Positions 57,756-64,000 of a stretch of 64,000 nucleotides of DNA are shown piece after piece (the stretch's first letter is position 1; every line of letters begins with the position of its first letter). The notes beneath the pieces were generated by a model that was not told the origin of the DNA, ran no database searches, and saw nothing but the letters and a program-made list of their open reading frames with translations. Position numbers and translations under genes: made by a program. The stretch spans positions 496,001 through 560,000 of the forward strand of contig JAITYX010000141.1 in assembly GCA_021018815.1 (NCBI GenBank), given 5' to 3'. Source of the DNA: Talinum fruticosum (Eukaryota > Streptophyta > Magnoliopsida > Caryophyllales > Talinaceae).

Positions 57756-59111
57756 CTAGGTTCGTTAGAGGAAGTGAGATAGTTGGGATAGGCAAGATTG
57801 GAAAAGGAGACAATTTGGTCAGCCCAGTCTACCTTGCCAAGGGATTAAAGTACAATCTACTCAGCATCTCAATTATGTAACAAAGGTCAAGAGGTAAGAT
57901 TCACTCAAACCAAGCTGCTATATATCCGATGCAACTACCAAGGAGACCAAACTCTCGGGTAAGAGGTCGGGTAATACCTACACTATTCCTCTCTCGACCC
58001 AAGTCGGAACTTATCATGTTTAAAAGTTTCTCTGCATGATGATTCTTGGACATGGCATCGTAGACTAGGTCATGTCAACATGCACACCATCAAAAAGTTT
58101 GCATCTCATGATTTAGTTAGAGGCTTGCCTAACTATGCATTTAAGAAAGATAAAATGCGTGAAGCATGCGCAAAAGGGAAATAGGTCGGATCATCTTTTA
58201 AATCTCTCAAAACTGTTTCCACATCCAAAGTGCTTGAAATGTTGCATATGGACTTATGTGGTGAAATCCTGTCAAGAGTCTCGGAGGTAAATCATATGTA
58301 CTTGTGATTGTTGTTGACTACTCACGATTTACACTGGGTTTGTTTTCTTAAGCACAAAAATGAAGCTTTCAAAGAGTTCGACAAGCTCGTAGGAAAATTC
58401 AAGTTGAGTCTCGGACTCGGATCGGAAGAATTCGAACCGACCATGAAAGGGAGTTTGACTACTCGGAATTTGTAGAGTATTGTGATAAGAATGGTATCTC
58501 TCACAACTTCTAAGCACCAAGACCTCCTCAACAAAATGGAGTAGTGGAGAGAAAGAACCAAACTCTTGAAGAAATAGGAAGGACAATGATTATTGAACGT
58601 GATCTACCTTACTATTTACGGGTTGAGGCGATCAATACAGACAAATTACAATCCGAACAGATGCCTCATCATACCCATTCTAAAGAAAACTCCATACGAG
58701 CTTTACAAAGGGAAGAAACCCAACATTTCATACTTCAAACCCTTTGGATGTAAATGTTATGTTCACAACAATGGTAAGGATCACTCGAACAACTTTGATG
58801 CTCGGTCGGATGAAGGTATTTTTCTTGGTTATTCATCTCATAGTAAAGCATATCGCATTTTTGATAAAAGAACTAACAAAGTGGAAGAAAGCATCCAAGT
58901 TGTTTTTGATAAGATTGATCGGGGAAAACTAAGTGAGTCAACATTCTCGGATCCGAAGCTCAATCGAGATGATGATCTTGCTAAAGATGAGCGCAAACAG
59001 AGTCAAGGAAAAGCAACTCGGAATAAGGTAACTCACAATACCATGACTCGGAATGAATCGGCTCAAGAGCCAGCTCGGAATGTCGAAGGTCAATCGGATG
59101 AGCAAGCTTAA
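57756..59111 (+). pseudogene. Integrase of the Copia element
   Basis: Pre-integrase words VYLAKGLKYNLLSIS (57826) and WTWHRRLGHVNMHTIKKFAS (58051) carry the HH half of the HHCC finger; REACAKGK has one Cys of the second half. The core reads LHMDLCGEI (first Asp). Later come APRPPQQNGVVERKNQTLEE (58528-58570), holding the catalytic Glu, and TPYELYKGKKPNISYFKPFG with CKCYV (58650-58760). GIFLGYSSHSKAYRIFDKRT follows. The tail has tandem-like TRN/ARN words to a TAA at 59109. Several stops and shifts. Confidence 0.88.
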
Positions 59112-59215
59112 TCGGATCGGACTTCTATAGATCAACCAATTCAACCTATAAATCTGGTGAACCAGAGAACAGTAGAGCATTCAAATATGCTTCGAGCCAC
59201 CCACTCGAAAACATC

Positions 59216-60165
59216 TTGTCTAACATCAATAGTGGGGTAAGAACTCGTTCTTCTTCGCAAAATCTATGTGCATTCACTGCATTCATATCATTAATCGAAC
59301 CCAGAAATACACTAGAGGCCCTAAATGAACCTGAATGGGTAGAGGCCATGCAAGAGGAACTCAATCAATTCGAAAGAAACCAAGTCCGGACTCGACCAAA
59401 TGACCTTCGACCACCCAGTCATAGGAACCAAATGGGTTTCAAGAACAAACTGGGTAAAGGTGGGTTGGTAGTCGAAATAAGGCTAGACTTATGGCTCAAG
59501 GTTACAATCAAGAAGAAGGAATTGATTGTGGGGAAACCTTTGCACCAGTTGGTAGGATTGAAGCAATTAGAATCCTATCGGCATTTGCATCAAGCATGAA
59601 CATCAAATTATATCAAATGGATGTCAAATGTTCTTTTCTTAATGGTTTCATTCAAGAGGAAGTCTATGTTGAGCAACCCCCTGGATTTGAAAACTCGGAA
59701 TTTCCAAATCATGTTTTTAACTTGCAAAAGGCTCTTTATGGTCTTAAACAAGCTCCAAGAGCTTGGTATGAAGAGCAGACTTCTTGGTTGAAAATGATTT
59801 TAAAAGAGGTCAGATTGACAACACTCTTTTTATAAAAACCAAGGGGAAAGACTTTCTTAGTGCTTAGATCTATGTTGATGATATAATATTTGGAGCTAAT
59901 AATGAAATTCTCTGTCAAGATTTTTCCGAGTAAATGAGACAGAATTCCAAATGAGCATGATGGGAGAACTTAATTTCTTCCTTGGTCTACAAATCAAGCA
60001 AGACAAAGATGACATCTATGTCCATCAATCAAAGTATACCAAGAAGTTGCTGAAGAAATACAAGCTTCAAGATGCAAAACATGCAGCAACCAATGAGTAG
60101 GACTCAAACGAAAAGGTAAAGCAAGTAGATCGAAACTCTATCAAGGTATGATTGGATCTCTATTG
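59216..60165 (+). pseudogene. Reverse transcriptase of the Copia element, truncated
   Basis: Starts with EPRNTLEALNEPEWVEAMQE (59300) and N-Q-MGFKNK (59430). The main block 59491-59770 reads MAQGYNQEEGIDCGETFAPV, LYQMDVKCSFLNGFIQEEVY and ALYGLKQAPRAWYE. After a frameshift, YVDDIIFGAN (59870) carries the catalytic YVDD with a TAG two codons before it. MGELNFFLGLQIKQ and IYVHQSKYTKKLL follow. It stops near 60165 before RNase H, where unrelated sequence begins. Wording is Sirevirus-like. Confidence 0.9.
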
Positions 60166-60837
60166 TATCACTTTTAAACGCCCATTCCCCTTTAATTAAT
60201 GCAGCTAGCTATTGGAAAGGGGTTGAGAGAGACACAAATAGAGAAAAGGTTTCAAATAGATGGAGAGAGAAAGAGAGAAAGAGAGAGAGAGAGAGAGAAA
60301 TTTACAACTCGCATGAGGAGTCATCTCCCTTTCTCCTTCATCTTCTACTCCTCTTCCTCTCGCTTCCAAGCAACCATCTCCTCTTCTCCTTCATCTTCTA
60401 CTCCTCTTCTTGTGCCATATCTCCCCTCTTCTTCATCTTCTACTTCATCCTCCAACAATAAGGGGATGCATGAGAATACATCAATAGGGGCATTGACTAA
60501 TGAAAATATGAGTTTTTGACTTTTTTTAAAATTAAGATTTGTATTAAAGATAAATTCCAATTGAGTCAATCCGATTCAATGCTCCAGTGGGTCAAATAGC
60601 GTCTCTTGGTCGGATCCACGTCCGATTCTCGGTTGAACATAGTTGAACTAGTCGGTCCGATTCGGTTCTCGTAATGTAAATTATAAGTACTTGAGTAACT
60701 AGTATTAAATTCAAAATAAAAAACACAAAGTGTAAATAATTATAAACAAATGCACAAGACAAGTTATTCCTAATAGTTTAATATGCACAGGAGAAGAACA
60801 TGACCCATGCTTTCAAGGAAAACCGAGTCCAAATCTA
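60166..60837. other. Unassigned segment with CT-rich and GA-rich tracts
   Basis: No gene. A CTTCTACTCCTCTTC-type tract (60315-60460) makes Ser-rich frames, and GGTCGGATC/CGATTC words occur near 60620-60670. Confidence 0.5.
60261..60299 (+). repeat. (GA)n-type microsatellite
   Basis: GAGAGAGAAAGAGAGAAAGA followed by an uninterrupted GA run. Confidence 0.93.
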
Positions 60838-60853
60838 GCTCTAATACCATTTT
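60838..60853 (-). other. Candidate Copia-type primer binding site and LTR end, minus strand
   Basis: The minus strand reads AACAAAATGGTATTAGAGCT: a TGGTATTAGAGC site preceded by a possible LTR end ...TCTAACA. An LTR would extend upward from 60853 (plus strand TGTTAGACTAAATG). No other retroelement part was found, so this may be a remnant, a TRIM-like element or chance. Confidence 0.4.
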
Positions 60854-63111
60854 GTTAGACTAAATGTCTTGATGGGTTTAGCTTATTATTTGGTAAATTC
60901 AATATAATAGTAATGTTTCTATTATATATTTTTATGCCATATTTAAAACTTTGCATATTTACTTGACACGTTCAATGTTTTGTATATTTAGCTTCATCTT
61001 ATGCATATCTCTTTAATGGATGTCATGTTCAAAGTTTTACATATTTGACTTCAACTTATGCATATAACTCTATGGTATATTTTAATTGTTACATACGGAA
61101 TATTGTACACTTTTTTTCAAATTACCACATGAGGTCGATTGACATAATTCTCAATAAAAAGGCTTTAAACAAACTAACAAATGTCCTCCGAGCTGGGCAG
61201 GTAATGTGGCCTAATCCATTTGCCGAGTGCTTGCATCCGACTTGATCAAAACTCCGCTCGAACTTGAGTAAAATCAAGCTCTATCTCATTCAAAGCTCGG
61301 CTCGGCTTGGTTTAATATGAATTCGAACAATTAGTTTTTCTTTTTCTTAAGTACTTGTGTGTAGAATTTAAAATTACTATTAAGAGCACTAAAGTTTCAA
61401 TACAATCCCTTGTTTTTGAATCTAATGAAAAATGTAGAACTTAATTTTGATTATAACCTTATATTTTGAAACTTTTTAAGGATAAACAAACAAAAAAATA
61501 GCAATTCAAGGCAGCAATTCGAGCTCGAGCCCAATTCATCTAATCCGAGCCTAATCCAAACTAAAATATGATCGAGCTGAGCTAGAGCTCGAGTGGTTTC
61601 AATGCCCTAAGAGTATTTGCATTGGTGGATTGTGAGTTCCACAAAATTTCTATGTGATATGATCACGTCCATGCAGACACAAAATTGTTGAATTCGAGAG
61701 CCTCTCTCGTGAGTGCCTTAGTAATCATTCCCTCACGTTTCCATTTCAATGCATTTTTTTTCTAGATTATCAAATTTGGACGATATCGTTTTAATGGATG
61801 TGACTATTTTTTAATAAAATATGAGTGTTTCGTTGGTGTTTGAAAAGAAGGAAAATGTCTGGGAAATGGATTTGTTTTGCTAGAGAATCATAATATAACT
61901 ATTTGCAATGGATATTGATCAATTTAATTATTTTTCCTCTAATTTTCTTCTATAAATACCGACTATCATCTATTGAAATTCATAACTAAAAATTCTATCA
62001 CCCATGCTACAAAATTCTGATATATTGTTTGTTTGAGAGGGTTGATTGTTTTATGACAAAAGATCAAGAAAAAAAAAATGTAAGTTTGATACATTGTAGG
62101 CAACTAGAGTAATCATAATACTGAATTTATTTATATTTGAGATGTTCATATTTAAAATTTTATCTATGTCTGTTATATTATATTTTAATTAATTATTATT
62201 GTGGTTTTCATTTTTTAGATATTATTGAGGGATAAATTTTAATTAATCCATTTGGAGGCTCTTATTTAAATTGTAAGTTAAATTGTTAACATTATTGTTA
62301 TATTGATATGGTTGATATGTAAATAAGTGATAACTTAAATATGACGTAATGTTATATACAATAAATAAAATCAAAATTGTAATATGCTAATTTAAATACA
62401 TTAAAATGATATCCTAGACATTTGAGTATGTTACAATGTATTATTATAACGACATGCTACTTGAAAATTTTATTCTTAATAGATATGATGTGATTGATAT
62501 GTGAATTATTTTTTTTAATTTGTTTGAATGATATGAGTACTTAGTTGAATTTTTAATTTATGTAAACAACGTATATTAAGAAATAATTTTCTAGCATGAT
62601 ATGATAATTAGAAAATATGTTAACAAACTATAATTATATTATGTTACATTAATGTGATGATATGTGAACAAGTGATAACTTAAATATTTCATAATGTTAT
62701 GTTAGTTTGAATATGTTATAATAATCTGTAAATTTGAATATCATAATGATATGCAAGTTTAAACAGATTCACAATGTAATTTTTTTTTGATAGGACACAA
62801 TGTAATGTTAAAATGGCATACTAATTAAAAATGTTATACTTATTAGTTAATTTTAAAATATTCATAAATTATGTAAGTAATGACCAAAAGCTTAAACATT
62901 TCTATCTAAGTATTTGTTTATAGGCATTCATGGATCACAATACACAACCCTCCTTTATGAATTTACTTGAAGACGACGAGATACAAAATATAGGAAGTAA
63001 TAAAGTAGTTCAAGCCAAGATGGCATGCCAAACTATCCTTACTCACCATACCCTCCACCGCCCCAAATTATCCTTATCCCTAATATTACCAAAGTATGAT
63101 TAGTGGTGATT
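60854..63111. other. AT-rich intergenic DNA
   Basis: No gene. Part may be a decayed LTR starting at 60853. At 61180-61330 there are GAGCTCGG/CTCGAACTTGAG words of GC-rich repeat type. From 62100 to 62900 there are many AATATGTTATAATGATATG-like short irregular repeats. Confidence 0.5.
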
Positions 63112-63951
63112 AGGAATGTGCAAAGTCGATTAATCGGACTTTCGTTTAACCAACTTTTCATCTAAAAAATTGAACCAGTAACCGAACCGAAATTTTCGGT
63201 TAACCGAAGATTTCGATTTGACAAAAGTGTAATCCGTAATCAAGCCGAGATTCCTGGTTAATCGAATTATTGGTTTGGTTAACCGGCTTTTCGAGTTGAT
63301 TAATTAGTAAGCACTAAAAATAAACTAACCCTAAAACTCCAAGGAGAAAACGGCAACCAAGTATGTATCCACAATGTCAAACATTAGTACAAAGATCCCA
63401 ACCATAAACAACATCTAATCAATCAATTCAAAAATAAAAGAAAAACAAAAAATTAACAACTAAATTACAAAACAATCGATTATACAAACTTGAAGACTCC
63501 AAATTTGAAGAAGAGACCAACGAACGAAAAGGGCTATTAGTGAAATCTTGGAGCATAAGGGCATCGGACGGGTGAACACGACAAAGAAATATTAATTTGC
63601 AACTCGTCGGATCCAATGGGAAGGAAACAATCACCGTGACACCGACGCTGGGAGGGTCAAGAGGAGTGTTTATGAGAGAGAGAGAGAGAGAGTGGGGGAG
63701 AGGAAAGGAAAGGAGAGATAAAGGTGGGAGATGGAGGTCTCGTGAGAACTCCTCTCTCACCGAGGAGATTGAAGAGGAGAGAAAGAGAGCGTGAGAATAT
63801 TGAGCGGGGTACAAGAGAAGACTGAAAAGGCCAAAAACTAGGGTTTTCCCATTCCATAACATTAAGATCTATTTGTACTCCAATTTTTTTAAAAAATTAT
63901 TCGGTTCAATTTTTCGGATCGTTTTTTCGATTTCGATTTTTTTACACACCC
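63112..63951. mobile_element. Candidate hAT-type MITE, about 0.84 kb
   Basis: The left end AGGAATGTGCAAAGTCGATT pairs with the right end, whose reverse complement reads AAGGGTGTGTAAAAAAATCG. This matches the RGGGTGTGCAAA terminal type of many plant hAT MITEs. Flanks TGGTGATT and TTGTGATT differ at one of eight positions, as an old 8-bp duplication would. Both ends carry CGGTTAACCG or CGGTTCAATTTTTCGG palindromic words. The interior includes a GA-rich tract (63673-63792). No transposase. Confidence 0.5.
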
Positions 63952-64000
63952 TTAATTGTGATTATGGACCAAATTAAAATGATACGCATTACTTCCAATA

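Noticed and set aside
60199..60519. Frame with Arg/Glu then Ser repeats
   Set aside because: Encoded by a GA microsatellite followed by a CT-rich tract.
63428..63862. 144-codon minus-strand frame inside the candidate MITE
   Set aside because: Mostly the complement of a GA-rich tract; no domain recognised.

Overview
The window is nuclear DNA from a flowering plant. One intron-containing plant gene lies at the left edge. Almost everything right of about 17 kb is decayed transposable-element sequence, mostly nested. The species cannot be named from this sequence.

1-7.3 kb: the 3' five coding exons of a plus-strand CTD/SCP1-like small phosphatase gene (SSP4/SSP5 type). It has the DLDET catalytic motif and clean GT-AG introns. 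It is the only intact host gene I can support. 7.3-16.9 kb: AT-rich intergenic DNA with a purine tract, a MITE-like element, three tandem duplications and two long TAA microsatellites.

16.9-46.6 kb: a four-level nest. Level 1 is a plus-strand Ty3/Gypsy (Tat/Ogre-like) element 'D' (5' LTR about 16.9-18.7 kb, gag up to 20277). Level 2 is a CACTA (En/Spm) DNA transposon, 20278-44296, inserted in the D gag with a 3-bp ATT duplication. Deleting it with one ATT restores the gag frame exactly. It carries a degenerate minus-strand gene combining plant-transposon domains with a Ulp1-like cysteine protease; no TNP2-type transposase was seen. Level 3 is a minus-strand Tat/Ogre-like retrotransposon 'AB', about 21742-40466, with two roughly 1.97-kb LTRs. 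It sits inside the Ulp1 exon and contains gag, protease, RT, RNase H, integrase and antisense open frames, one resembling a plant mobile domain. Level 4 is a 2725-bp LTR-like insertion, 29673-32397, flanked by TTGAA and lying between RNase H and integrase.

46.6-60.2 kb: a third AB-type LTR ('C') with a tandem-repeat 3' UTR, 2.7 kb of unassigned AT-rich DNA, a minus-strand Retand-like Gypsy fragment ('E'), and a plus-strand Copia (Sirevirus-like) element that stops after RT. 60.2-64 kb: a GA-rich segment, a possible Copia-type LTR/PBS remnant, AT-rich DNA and a candidate hAT-type MITE.

All TE coding regions contain stops or frameshifts and are listed as pseudogenes. All boundaries were read by eye.
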